Source of the DNA: Mesostigma viride
Lineage: Eukaryota > Streptophyta > Mesostigmatophyceae > Mesostigmatales > Mesostigmataceae
DNA length: 64,000 nt
NCBI GenBank assembly: GCA_009746045.1
Contig: RPFO01000076.1
Span: forward strand, 1,776,437 to 1,840,436
Direction of reading: 5' to 3'
A program made the translations under genes and the position numbers. This document shows positions 53,357 through 64,000 of this stretch, in pieces (position 1 is the stretch's first letter; each line of letters opens with the position of its first letter). The notes beneath the pieces are model-generated. The model had not been told where the DNA came from. It saw nothing but the letters and a program-made list of their open reading frames with translations, and did not search any database.

Positions 53357-55373
53357 ATGGGGGTGACGACTCCAGGCGGGGCGGATATCCTCATCCATTC
53401 GGTGCAGGCCTACCTCGAGGCCCACCCCACCCACGCTGTCGTCAAGGTCGACTGCCACAACGCGTTCAACAGTCTGTCCCGCGCCAGCATGTTTGCGGCC
53501 GTCATGGAGTCCTTCGAGGACTTGTACGCTTGGACAGCCGTGTGCTACGGCCAGCCCGGCCAACTGGTTCACATCATGGAGGACGGCACTCGCGGCGGCC
53601 TGCTGTCGCGGTCGGGCACCCAGCAAGGGGACCCCCTGGGACCCCTGTACTTTGCCGCCCCCTCCAGGGTTGCCTCCAAGCGGTCCATGCTGCCCACCCG
53701 GCGGTCGCTATTCAGGCCTACTTGGATGATATCTACCTTCTGGGCCCTGTGCCGGACACCACCGCGGCTCTGCTGGCACTGCAGACCGCGGTGGCCGACA
53801 TCAACCTCCAGTTGACCCTGGCCAAGTGCGCGGTGTACTCGCCCCAAGGTGATTGCTCCGGCTTCCCGCCCCAGCTCTTGGGCCGGGACGAGCGCCTCCA
53901 TGGGTTGGATGTCCTCGGCGTTCCGGTTGGCGACCCCGCGTTTGTCATCGATGCTCTGCGGGCCGCCCTCGAGGCACGCACTGAGGTACTGCCCTTGATT
54001 GCGCGCCTTCATGATTCGCAGACCAAGGGTCTGCTTCTGTGGTTTTGCGCTCACCCTCGCGTCGTTCACTGGCTCCGGGGCGCTCTTCCGGCTCAGGTCC
54101 GGCTGGCCGCTGAGGGCCACGACGAACGCATCCAGTCGGCCTTGGCGCAGCTGGTCCCGGGCCCCGACCTCCCGCCACATGCTATTCGCATTGCCTCCCT
54201 GCCTGCACGGATGGGTGGCTGTGGTCTGACTCGTGCCGCCCGGGTGGCCCCAGCAGCATTTTTGGGCTCCGTCGCTCAGTCGTGGGCGGAAAGCTGCCGG
54301 CTCCTGCCCCTTTTGGCAACGGCAGCGCCTGACCTCCTGGACCCCAGCAGCCCTTTGCCCTTCGTCACCGCCATCCAGGAGGCCTATGCTGAGATCCAGC
54401 AGGCCTGTTCTCCCGTCCGTGCCGCTCAGGCGGTACAGCGCCACCTCCCTCGCGGCACTCCCTCGGTCGCCTCCGTTCAATCTCCCGCCGCATTCCCTGC
54501 TCGCGTCATCGATAAACACCAGAAAACCTACGCGGGTATTCTGCACACGGCTGATTGGATTGCTCTTTTCGCGGACCTCAACGCCCAGGGACGTGCGTGG
54601 CTGTTCTCGCTTTCCTTGCGGAGTGTGGGCTCGGCGTACCTTCGTGCTCTTCCCATGGCCCCCCATTCGCATTGGCTCCCAGCCACTACTCGGTGGCGCT
54701 CCGGCACCAGCTATTTGCCCCGCAGCCTCTTGTTCCGGCCGGGCGGCCTTGTGGTAGCTGTGGGCAGCCGCTGGATCCCACGGGGACTCACTACCTTGCC
54801 TGCATGGGGGCCGGCCAACAGAATCAGAATTGGTATTTGTATTTGCACACTGTCCTCCTGACGGTGGTGCTCGCCATGATTCGGTCGGTTTTCCCCCACG
54901 CGAACATCCGGTCCGAGGATGCGGATGGCGCTGCCTTCTATTCCCCCAACCACCGGCCTGACATCGTGGTGCTGGACTTTGAGGGGGGTGGCCGGCATCT
55001 GCTTATCGACGTTTCGGTGGCGCGGCCCTTGGCTCTTAGCCACGTGGCTGGGGCCTCCCTCACGGCAGGTTACACGGCGGACCGGGCGGAGCGGGCCAAG
55101 CTCCTGGCCTACGGCGACGTCGGGCACCATCGTGTGGTGCCCTTTGTCCTGGAGGAGTTTGGGGCCATGGGGCCCCTGACCTCCGCCTTCTTCAAGGAGT
55201 GTTGCCGGCTCCGGGAGGACCGGCTGGACCTGGAGGGCCAGCGGGCCCCATGGTCGGCGCGGACCTGGACGTCATATTGGCGTCAGCGCTTGTCGGTGGC
55301 GCTGACTCGGGCCATGGCTGACATCATGCTCCGCCGTACGCGGGCTGATTTTGCGGTGCAGCAGGGCTATTAG
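53357..55373 (+). pseudogene. RING-LINE copy 2: RT and restriction-like endonuclease, frame broken
   Basis: Same protein as copy 1 from GVTTPGGADIL to the final VQQGY. The RT YLDD box and the endonuclease CCHC finger (CGSCGQPLDPTGTHYLAC) and RPDIVVLDF are all present, but the frame changes at least twice against copy 1. Two changes sit in C runs: at about 53668 (5 C here, 6 in copy 1) and 54659-54664 (6 C here, 7 in copy 1). A third difference adds a residue near GAGQQNQ, where copy 1 has GGQQNQ. These may be real decay or homopolymer sequencing errors. Confidence 0.88.
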
Positions 55374-55469
55374 GTTCCTCCCGTTAGGAGTTTCCATTGG
55401 TCTTATCGTAGTATAGAGATTTTACATGGCTCTGTATAGAGGTTTATAGCTGGGCGTTTGCTTTGGTTT

Positions 55470-55483
55470 GAGTGATTTCACTC
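55470..55483 (+). other. RING-LINE 3' stem-loop
   Basis: GAGTGA-TT-TCACTC hairpin about 24 bases before the 3' end, identical in copy 3 (60990-61003) and copy 1 (23673-23686, minus strand). LINE RTs often recognise a 3' RNA hairpin; that role here is inferred. Confidence 0.6.
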
Positions 55484-55506
55484 TGCTGTAAGTAATTATA
55501 TTATTA

Positions 55507-55960
55507 ATACATAATGACACCAAATGAACTCAGTTGGAGCTGGAACTTTGCACATGTTCTAAACACATCCCATGCAGCATGCCCACAAAGTTTCAGGCGG
55601 GTTGGATGACAAAAGGGTGACTGATGCTGGCAAACCCCCCCCCCAAATGCAGTTTTTCTTGGTTTTCCAAGGGTTCCAACACATGGGTGCCTATATCAAT
55701 GAACTCAGTTAAGCCTAGAAAATTGCACAGCTCATAAAAACATCTATGTTAACTGCCCACAAGAAATTCAGACTGTTTGCATGACAAATAGGTGACAGAT
55801 GCTAGCAAACATAGCACAAAAATGGCAGTTCCTAGTAATTGTTTTTCGTGGGTTTCATCCCATATAGTTGAATGTCAACCCTTCCAGTTTGGGATATATA
55901 GTCAGGTTCCCAACAACACATCTAGATGATATATTATGTGACATTGCAGGAACGCAAACT
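55507..55960. repeat. 183-bp satellite array, right half
   Basis: Continues the array directly after the LINE, with a unit at 55578 and then a strongly diverged unit to about 55850. The array decays towards the right. Confidence 0.85.
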
Positions 55961-56049
55961 TAGGGGCACGCGCCCATGATACAACGTCAACATGTACATC
56001 AACAACACACACGTAACTTAGCTAATCATCATAATAAAAAGCACACCTT

Positions 56050-56675
<626 letters not shown>

Positions 56676-56689
56676 CACACCATCCAAGG

Positions 56690-58010
56690 CTGCCTGCCTC
56701 CTGTGTGTCTTCCAGGTCCAGACCAGCCTGAACTTACCCCTGGTAGTGTCGTCAGCTTGCGAGCGTTCCCACGTGCCTACCTATCATTGTGGCTGGCAAC
56801 ATGCGTAACCCCATTCATGCATGCGTGCATGCACGCATGCGACCATATTTGAACATATCTGTCCAGGCCTGCCAAAACATGGCCATGCAAAGATACACGC
56901 AAACTAGCGCACCAGCGGCAAGCATGTGTGCAATTATAAACGGCTGTTCGCCTGCCCCTCTGCCTACACTTCATCCTGCCTGTCAGTATGTCTGCCGACA
57001 CAGGATGCAGGAGGGAGGCCGCCTTCCACAGGCTAATCCCACCAAGGAAATGAAATAAAGCGCATAAAAGCAAAGCAACCAACAGCAAGAGGCAAAAGGT
57101 TACATAGAGATGAATGCCATATGCAAGACGTATGGACAACATGACACTAAAGGCGCCACAATACCCTGAGCATCCATAACATTGACGCAGTCAGGTGCGG
57201 CAATTTATCCATGCAGGTGTTTGCGGCCGTCGAATCCACGGCAGCGGTGCCAGACGGAAGGACAGCACACATCCTAGGTCCCGCAAAGAATTTCTTCAGC
57301 GGCCACCGACAGCACCGGAAAATAAAATTCCAGCAAGAAACGCAACAAAAAATAACAAACCCTGACTAGACCTCCATTTTCAACCACCCTATCACCCTAA
57401 ACCAGAACTGCGGCTCACCAGATGCTCCGGAGGTCAAGCAGTATCCAGTTTTCACTTACGCACGTTTCCGCAGTATTCTCACGGCATTCCCACCGGCAGC
57501 GACCTCGGTCCGCCCCAAAAATTCTGTACGATGGAGCCCATGGATGTATCCCGCATTCGACGCCTTTTCAAAGTGATCGCGTCACGTAGGCAGCTGTAGG
57601 CACACGATTCACACGATTCCGGATAGCCCAGTTTTTCATTCTTTGATCATCGCAATCGGTCGCTATATGCATGACTCCAACCTCAGCGTGGAGCGCTGCC
57701 GACTGAGAAATGTAGCACTTATACTCATAAGCACGAGATTTTTCACAGATTTCTTTCTAAAACGATTGTTTCCGCAGCAAGAATGGGAAATGCCGTCTCC
57801 ATAGCTCCACGAGCTGACGACCTCGCCATCATACTAATGAAGTGAGTTGCATGCACTAAATATTCGCGTCGTTAGTGCTTTCGGATCGGATTTGGTCGGG
57901 TACGAATTGTCACTAATCAGTATCCGACCAGATTTCTCGGGTAAACCGTACTAACGAACCGAAAATTGTCACTAAATGAGGTGCCGAAATCACTAAGGAA
58001 GCGAGCTGAC
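56690..58010. other. Non-coding stretch, nothing recognised
   Basis: Short frames without motifs. Around 56814-56840 there is a CATGCATGCGTGCATGCACGC purine/pyrimidine alternation. Around 57880-57980 there are repeats of CACTAA and near-palindromes of GTACGAA. No transposon ends or genes were supported. Confidence 0.35.
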
Positions 58011-58013
58011 CCT

Positions 58014-58470
58014 GTAAAGACCAAATGGTGGTGGCACGGTGTACAAAATTAATGGTGGTGGCACGCCGCCATTGTTGTTGTTGTTGTTGTGTCCCACGCC
58101 GCACACCGGTGGAGTACAATTTGGTGGTGGCACGGTGTGCCGGTGTGCCGGTGTGCCGGTGTGCCGGTGTGCCGGTGTGCCGGTGTGCCGGTGTGCCGGT
58201 GTGCCGGCCAGTGATTGGCCCGTTGCTGATTTTCTGATATGCAGCCTAGTAAAAATTGGCCGCAAATCTTGTGCCCACGTGCGACCGGACGAATTTGCGG
58301 CCAATTTTTATTAGGCTGCATGTCAGCAAATCAGCAACGGGCCAATCACTGGCCGGCACACCGGCACACCGGCACACCGGCACACCGGCACACCGGCACA
58401 CCGGCACACCGGCACACCGGCACACCGGCACACCACCAAATTGTACTCGAGAATGCCCGATGGTCTTTAC
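58014..58470. mobile_element. Foldback element with CCGGTGTGCC decamer arms
   Basis: Ends GTAAAGACCA (58014-58023) and TGGTCTTTAC (58461-58470) are inverted. Inside are large inverted arms: GAGTACAATTTGGTGGTG plus CCGGTGTGCC decamers (58112-58208) mirrored by GGCACACCGG decamers and CACCACCAAATTGTACTC (58352-58449). The centre is a 17-bp inverted repeat AAAAATTGGCCGCAAAT (58251-58267, 58293-58309). No clear target duplication was found. (TTG)n lies at 58075-58090. Confidence 0.75.
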
Positions 58471-59405
58471 GATGATGGTCTTTGTAGGGGATAATGAACC
58501 AGCGATGGAAGCACCAGCGATGGAAGCGATGGAAGCACCAGCGATGGAAAGGGACGCAGTAGCCCCCCGGACACAATGGATCCCGGCCCTGCACCACCGG
58601 GGCAAGAGAACCTGACCATGGATGGATACAGGCCCTGTATCCGTGACAGGTGTAGATGATGAAAAAAAAAAAAAGCAAGCGACCGTATAATATTACGCAG
58701 TTCCTAAAGCCATGAAGGGCCTGGGCATTATATGGAGCCCGCTGCGGGGGCGCAGGTTTTTGGAATGCTATTCTCGCTGCTTGTCCTGGTGCATGGTCGT
58801 GTTGCTCGTCATGGCGAGACGAGGGCTCCGTCTTAGCGCTGCCGCCGTCTTAGCGAAATGCACCACGGATGCGTCCTGTGCTGCGGCACTTAGCAGTTTA
58901 TTGGCATTGTGCTCACGGCAAGTAATGTTGCATGACATGGTTGACCACGAAGATTGATGGAAAACCCAGAAGCAATTGGTGGCTTTCTTGGATGCTTGAT
59001 GGCTACACGTACATGCTTGTGAGTCCATAACACCCACTGCATACGTGCCCACCATCTCTAAGCTGAAAGCATCTGCCTTCAACAAGCATCTTAAGACATG
59101 CATGCACATGAGAACTGTCATGGTTTGTGGAGAGGGTGGCATATTGCGTGAGAGCGGAGAGAGGACAGCGGCCGGGCTAGGCCAGCTACCTGTGCTGCCA
59201 CACGGCCGGGCGGCAAACACTGATGCACAATTAGCTGCCTTGCACGTCAGCACCCAAGCTGCCTTACACGCCAGCACTCATTGAAGCTGCCTTCACACCC
59301 CTGAATGATGAGCAGAGGGCATCCTGGACGGCCGCATCCATGCAGTTCATGCAGTTCAGGCTGTGCGTGCTTGCCAAGGGCACGGGTGGATGAGCCAATG
59401 GCGGG
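58471..59405. other. Non-coding stretch, nothing recognised
   Basis: Contains a short GATGGAAGCACCAGC repeat (58504-58548) and an A run at 58659-58672. A 169-codon minus-strand frame (59277-58768) has no domain I recognise and overlaps a plus-strand frame; I do not call it a gene. Confidence 0.3.
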
Positions 59406-59406
59406 C

Positions 59407-59475
<69 letters not shown>
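59406..59475. repeat. (ATT)n microsatellite
   Basis: About 23 uninterrupted ATT units. Poly-Tyr, poly-Ile and poly-Asn frames here are artefacts. Confidence 0.97.
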
Positions 59476-60530
59476 GCACGCTGCAACCAGCGCCAATGAA
59501 GCAACCCAAGCCTGCCCTCCTGATAGGTATGTGTGTTTTGTTTTCTCATGTCGTGTGCACAACCAGCCATCCTTTATTTCCCTATGATGCATGTTTGCGG
59601 GATTCTGGCAACCTGGCACATGGCCAAACTCCTCAATGTCAGGGGGGCGAGGGGTTGTTTGTCAAGAGGATAGACACACGCACATGCTAAACAACTCTTG
59701 CTCCAATGCCACTGCCACTCACCCAGAAACTCGGGCACAACCACGCACGATCGCTAAGCTGCTAGCCAGAATCGCAGTCCTCACCAAAGTGAGGGATGGG
59801 GCACCAGCTAGTTTGACAGTCTGGTGGCTGAGGACGTGCAGGAGTTGAATGACATATCTGAAGCATTAGTAGTCACGGATGGCTTGGAGAAACATGGTGA
59901 AGCATGCAAGGGCATGCATCTCATGCTGACAAGGGCCACAGCAAGGGCATGAGCACAAGGCACGTGCCTGTGAAGAGGCCATTGGCCTTGCACTATCTGT
60001 TGAAGACAACTGCGGTACATGGTGGCCAAGCGGCTCACCGGGGTTGTGCAGTGGCTTCTTCATGCTAGGTATGATGGCGGCCAAGTGCAGTCCTTTGGTG
60101 GCACATTTCAAGCCGGCAACCTCGAGGTAGCAACTGAGCAGTGTATGAGCTGTCTGGCTACGCACCACAGCGCTGGCTGAGGAGATCTAGTCCAACTTGG
60201 AAGCTGCATCGCCAGCAACGTGAACCCCTATAACAGAGACAGGGACATGGGGACATCCATGGTGATGCAGAGGACCATGTGTGGCAACCTTAGTCAGGCG
60301 GGCCGGTTGCCAAGGGATGTGCTGCTACCGAATCAAGGCGCACAAAACACATCGCAGCCATGCCAACGGCCAAGATGCCTGGCATGATTAGATTATTACA
60401 TTGCCAAGCTGAGTTTGCGACTACCGTGCATGCTGTGGGTTTGAACTGATCATGCTAGCGAACGTGACAGCTGGCAGTTCTTATGTCTAACAAGCCCCTA
60501 CTTGAAAATTGCCTGAGCATGGCCACATGC
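59476..60530. other. Non-coding stretch, nothing recognised
   Basis: Only short frames without motifs. It ends at the target site of LINE copy 3. Confidence 0.3.
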
Positions 60531-60543
60531 ACATATATACAGC

Positions 60544-61028
60544 GGCCCTTGGCTCTTAGCCACGTGGCTGGGGCCTCCCTCACGGCAGGTTACACGGCGG
60601 ACCGGGCGGAGCGGGCCAAGCTCCTGGCCTACGGCGACGTCGGGCACCATCGTGTGGTGCCCTTTGTCCTGGAGGAGTTTGGGGCCATGGGGCCCCTGAC
60701 CTCCGCCTTCTTCAAGGAGTGTTGCCGGCTCCGGGAGGACCGGCTGGACCTGGAGGGCCAGCGGGCCCCATGGTCGGCGCGGACCTGGACGTCATATTGG
60801 CGTCAGCGCTTGTCGGTGGCGCTGACTCGGGCCATGGCTGACATCATGCTCCGCCGTACGCGGGCTGATTTTGCGGTGCAGCAGGGCTATTAGGTTCCTC
60901 CCGTTAGGCGTTTCCATTGGTCTTATCGTAGTATAGAGATTTTACATGGCTCTGTATATAGGTTTATAGCTGGGCGTTTGCTTTGGTTTGAGTGATTTCA
61001 CTCTGCTGTAAGTAATTATATTTTTAAT
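60544..61028 (+). mobile_element. RING-LINE copy 3, 3' fragment
   Basis: 485-bp 5'-truncated copy with target duplication ACATATATACAGC (60531-60543, 61029-61041). It holds the last 116 codons of the endonuclease protein, from RPLALSHVAGASLTAG to VQQGY, and the whole 3' UTR with stem-loop. It differs from copy 2 at only a few bases (for example TTAGGCG against TTAGGAG), so all copies are recent. Confidence 0.94.
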
Positions 61029-61064
61029 ACATATATACAGCCATGTCTAGCCACTGTTCATATT

Positions 61065-61790
61065 CATATATCTTTGTCTATGTGTCACAAAAGTTGTGTT
61101 ATATTATCTGTGCAAGGTCTGAACAGTTAGCAACACAGTTGGTGGGAGTTGGCCATACCGTTACAAAAGAACTTTGCATCCAAGGTTGAGTGATTAGCTG
61201 GAAACTGGCAGGTGTTGCATGGACCAGTGAACCAAATGACACTTGATGGACCTGAATTAAGTTTTGTGCAATGTCTGAAATGATGATGATTAACATGCGC
61301 GCTTGTTTTCAGCCTCAACTGAGCACACCTGGCATGGGAAACTGCAAGAAATGTGGCGGAAATGCAAAAATCGCACATTTTTGCTCACATTTGGTAGCGA
61401 GCTGTCAATGAATGAAGTACAACGGACCTGAATTTTTGTGCAATGTCTACAATGATGATATTTAATATGCTTGCAAGTATCCAGCCCCAACCGAGCACAT
61501 CTTGTATGAAAACTGTCATGAAATGTGTCTGAAAAACGCGAAAAACGCACATTTTTGCTAGCATTTGGTGGCATTTTGTTACCAAATACAGTACGATGGA
61601 CCTGATTTTTTTGCCATGTCTACATTTATGATGTGCAATTTTATTGCAAATTTCCAGCCTCGACTGAACACACCTTCTATGGAAACTGCAATGAGATGTG
61701 GTGAAACAGTGCGTTTTTGCTATGTAGCATTTGGTGGCCGAGTTTGTCACCAAATGAGGTCAGATGACCATGGGACCTGGTGCACAGTTG
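61065..61790. repeat. Diverged tandem repeat of about 174 bp
   Basis: Units start with GACCTGAATT or GACCTGATTT near 61251, 61428 and 61600. Each contains GCAATGTCTACAATGATGAT-like text, CAGCCTCAACTGAGCACACC-like text and GCACATTTTTGCT. The units are only loosely similar, so the array is old. Confidence 0.8.
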
Positions 61791-62049
61791 GTAGACATAA
61801 GCATTAGCCTACCTGCAAATAGCCAGGCCAGGAGCTCTTTATTTGCATACTAAATGGTATTTGTTTATATTAAAATCTTGAAAGTTGCTAAAAATAGACA
61901 TGCCAAAAATAGACCAACCGATGTCGGAAAATTCTGGAAAGTCGAATTCCTTCTACTGGTGTCCTGGACATGCTGCTTACCAATATCTAGCATGTTTGGA
62001 CTCAATTTGCTCCATGTAGGGCTTATAAGGGCATTTTTTGGCACTTTCA

Positions 62050-62815
62050 TACCGTTGTGGAGGTGGCACGGTGGCACGGTGGCACGGTGGCACGGTGGCA
62101 CGGTGGCACGGTGGCACGGTGGCACGGCACCTGGCACGGTGGCACGGTGGCACGATGCCACGGTGTCATGAGCATGTCTAGGTAACCCTTGCATGACCCA
62201 TTACCCTTGATAAATCCCAATGGATAATAACCATTGTATGTGCAAATATGTGTGTTTATATGCAACTTTTGAGGTGGCACAGTGGCACGGTGGCACGGTG
62301 GCACGATGCCACGGTGCCATGGTGTCATGAACATCTATAGGTAACCCTTGCATGACCCATCCACCTACATAAAACCCATGGATAACAATTGCATGTGCAA
62401 AGGTGTGTGTTTATATGCAATTTGAGGTGCAACGGTGTGTCGGTGTGCCGGTGTGCCGGTGGCACGGTGGCACGGTGGCACGGTGGCACGATGCCGCGAT
62501 GCAACGGTGTCATGAGCATGTCTAGGTAACCCTTGCATGACCCATTACCCTTGATAAATCCCAATGGATAACCATTGTATGTGCAAATATGTGTGTTTAT
62601 ATGCAACTTTTGCGGTGGTACGGTAGCACGGTGGCACGGTGGCACGATGCCACGGTGCCACGGTGTCATGAGCATCTAGGTAACCCTTGCATGACCCATC
62701 CACCTACATAAATCCCATGGATAACAATTGCATGTGCAAAGGTGTGTGCATATATGCAATTTGAGGTGTGCCGGTGTGCCGGTGTGCCGGTGTGCCGGTG
62801 TGCCGGCCGCCGACG
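62050..62815. repeat. Dimeric higher-order repeat with GGTGGCACGG / GTGTGCCGGT decamers
   Basis: Starts with a GGTGGCACGG decamer array (62050-62160). Four units of about 165-180 bp follow, each with GAGCATGTCTAGGTAACCC-like text, TTGCATGACCCAT, and a decamer block. Units 1 and 3 share ACCCTTGATAAATCCCAATG; units 2 and 4 share CCACCTACATAAA. The true period is a dimer of about 345 bp. Confidence 0.85.
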
Positions 62816-63439
62816 AACTTTTTTTTCCTCAAAGACTTTAGTTGAAACTTTAAATGCATGAAAATGCAACTTTCAAAACTGAAGTACAATTTGAAAAATG
62901 TAGTACAATTCCAGGTGTGCTTAGGGCATGACGGTTGGTTGGCCGTGTCTGAATATATTATTACATTCTCATATATAAAATATCCCATTACCGCCAACGG
63001 TACCCTATATAAAACCACTAGTGCTAGACGCCTAATAGTAATTTCCCATTACCGCCAACGGCGTCTATGCATGGGGTCAGTGTATGATTCCAAACACCCC
63101 CGTTACTGCTGATAGCATGATAACAGGGTGACCTGCTACTGTGCACCTGGACCAATGCATCCTTCGTACTACTGACATCGTGATAACAGGGTGACCTGCT
63201 ACTGTGCAGGACCAATGCACCCTTGGTATTTGGTACAGATGTGGGGCAAAACAGACACCCCCCCCTTGCCCTACACAGGTGGCATTCTCAGAATGGCTAA
63301 GGTGGCCAGCCACTAGGACTGGAAAAGCGCACCGGAGTGAACATATTATAAAATATAATTATTAATTAAATATACTGATATAATAATAAATTTTATAGTA
63401 TACTCCCAGCGGCAAGCTCGTAACCGGCCACTGCTGGTG
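62816..63439. other. Non-coding stretch with a 60-bp duplication
   Basis: CATGATAACAGGGTGACCTGCTACTGTGCA-like text (starting GATAACAGGGTGACCTGCTA) occurs at about 63118 and 63180. CCCATTACCGCCAACGG occurs at 62984 and 63046. The AT-rich tract at 63345-63400 precedes the gypsy fragment. Confidence 0.5.
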
Positions 63440-64000
63440 ACTCAAGGGTCGCACGCTGTCCGGAGGCTAGTCGTGAGCCTCGATCTCATTGACCGCGCGC
63501 AGCACGCCCTTGGTAGAACTCATCGCTGGCGGCCGCGGCTGCTGGTGCTGAGTCGTGAGCTGCCAGGCCTGCTGGCGCCCGCTCGTCCGCGTTGCGGGCT
63601 TGTCCCTTGGGCCGGAGGGGTCCGGGCGACTGCCGAACACCGGGCCTGAAAACCTGGGCTCGGTCTCCCCCGTGCCACGTCCAGGGTGCCTGCTACGGAG
63701 TTTGGGGCAGTCGCGCCTGAGGTGACCCACCTCAAAGCACATGAAGCAACGGGCTTTACTCGCGTCGATGGCGTTGAGGCCATGGTCAGCGTTCCCGTCC
63801 TCACGGTCATCGGGGAGTCATCGTTCTCCTCGCCGTCGTGTGGGGACCTGATCGGTAGAACCGACGCACCGATGGTGCGCGCCCGCGAGCCACGACGTCG
63901 GCCACTGCAGAAGATACCGCTGGATTTTCAGGATATCCCACTCATCCCAGGGGACCTCAGCGTAGTGCTTCAGTACCTCATCCTGCAGCTCGGGACTGAA
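63440..64000 (-). mobile_element. Ty3/gypsy gag fragment at the right edge (fossil)
   Basis: Minus-strand reading from the edge gives FSPELQDEVLKHYAEVPWDE and WDILKIQRYL, which align with EFRDEVKRKFAHLSWAQWN in the Gag at 1725-3599. Further left is a CCHC knuckle CFMCFEVGHLRRDC (about 63700-63745) and a Pro/Gln-rich tail. It continues beyond the window. It has at least one break. Confidence 0.8.

Larger units (their letters stand above)
49301..53357. mobile_element. 4.06-kb element with TGAGAA-rich ends inside RING-LINE copy 2
   Basis: Comparison with copy 1 gives the insertion point inside RT: CCCAGCTG then CAGCTAGCTAGGAAG at the left; CTTCCTAGTCA then TGGGGGTGACG at the right. CTAGGAAG forms a short inverted end. 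About 22 copies of TGAGAA fill 49310-49575, and TTCTCA/TGAGAA in both orientations fill 53040-53345. Only TG is shared at the two edges. Subterminal motif arrays resemble CACTA/EnSpm elements, but the termini are not CACTA. The interior has no recognised gene. Confidence 0.65.
46609..55506 (+). mobile_element. RING-LINE copy 2, longest copy, split by a 4.06-kb insertion
   Basis: Inserted in the satellite with target duplication ATACATAAT (46600-46608, 55507-55515). Removing it restores a spacing of 183 bp between the satellite units at 46488 and 55578, which confirms the ends. Net length is about 4.84 kb. The reading frame is open to the 5' junction without an in-frame start, so the 5' end is probably truncated. 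The 3' end is TATATTATTAA. It matches copy 1 closely, apart from C-run length differences. Confidence 0.93.

Noticed and set aside
58768-59277. 169-codon minus-strand frame as a host gene
   Set aside because: No recognisable domain, overlaps an open frame on the other strand, and no supporting signals.

Overview
The window looks like nuclear DNA from a eukaryote and consists almost entirely of mobile elements and simple repeats. I found no host gene, rRNA, tRNA or CRISPR array that I can support. The mix points to a green alga or similar protist: tyrosine-recombinase (YR) retroelements with split direct repeats, GC-rich LINEs with a restriction-like endonuclease, gypsy and copia LTR elements, hAT-like elements, and very long microsatellites. 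The lineage is an inference with low confidence.

Layout. 1-3660 is the 5' half of a Ty3/gypsy element on the minus strand, cut by the window edge. 3660-10809 is non-coding DNA with several tandem repeats and a perfect 25-bp hairpin. 10810-19207 is a plus-strand YR retrotransposon of the PAT/Ngaro type (YR-I) with terminal arrangement A1...B1-A2-B2. It carries a LINE fragment and an unclassified insertion that itself holds a hAT-like element. 19343-39306 is a second, minus-strand YR retrotransposon (YR-II), spread over 20 kb by a piggyBac-like element, a gag-only copia element (itself split by a GC-rich LINE) and a larger copia element (itself hit twice by another LINE at one target site). 39307-43500 holds a hAT-like element packed with a 41-bp minisatellite, two gypsy fragments and decamer minisatellites. 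43526-45488 is a miniature split-direct-repeat element (YR-III) without recognisable genes.

45550-46608 and 55507-55960 are two halves of a 183-bp satellite array split by the longest copy of the GC-rich LINE. That copy encodes a RING-H2 finger, C2H2-type fingers, RT and a restriction-like endonuclease, and is interrupted by a 4.06-kb element with TGAGAA-rich ends. 55960-63400 is microsatellite, foldback and satellite DNA with a third LINE copy. 63440-64000 is another gypsy gag fragment.

How the parts relate. Empty sites inside the window (the second LTR of each copia element, the satellite period, and the matching LINE copies) fix most insertion boundaries to the base and give a relative order of events. 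The strongest novel candidates are the three split-direct-repeat elements with a shared C-rich linker, the 2A-like peptide between RNase H and tyrosine recombinase in YR-I (with the same motif in YR-II), the RING-H2 LINE, and a triple target-site duplication showing target reuse.
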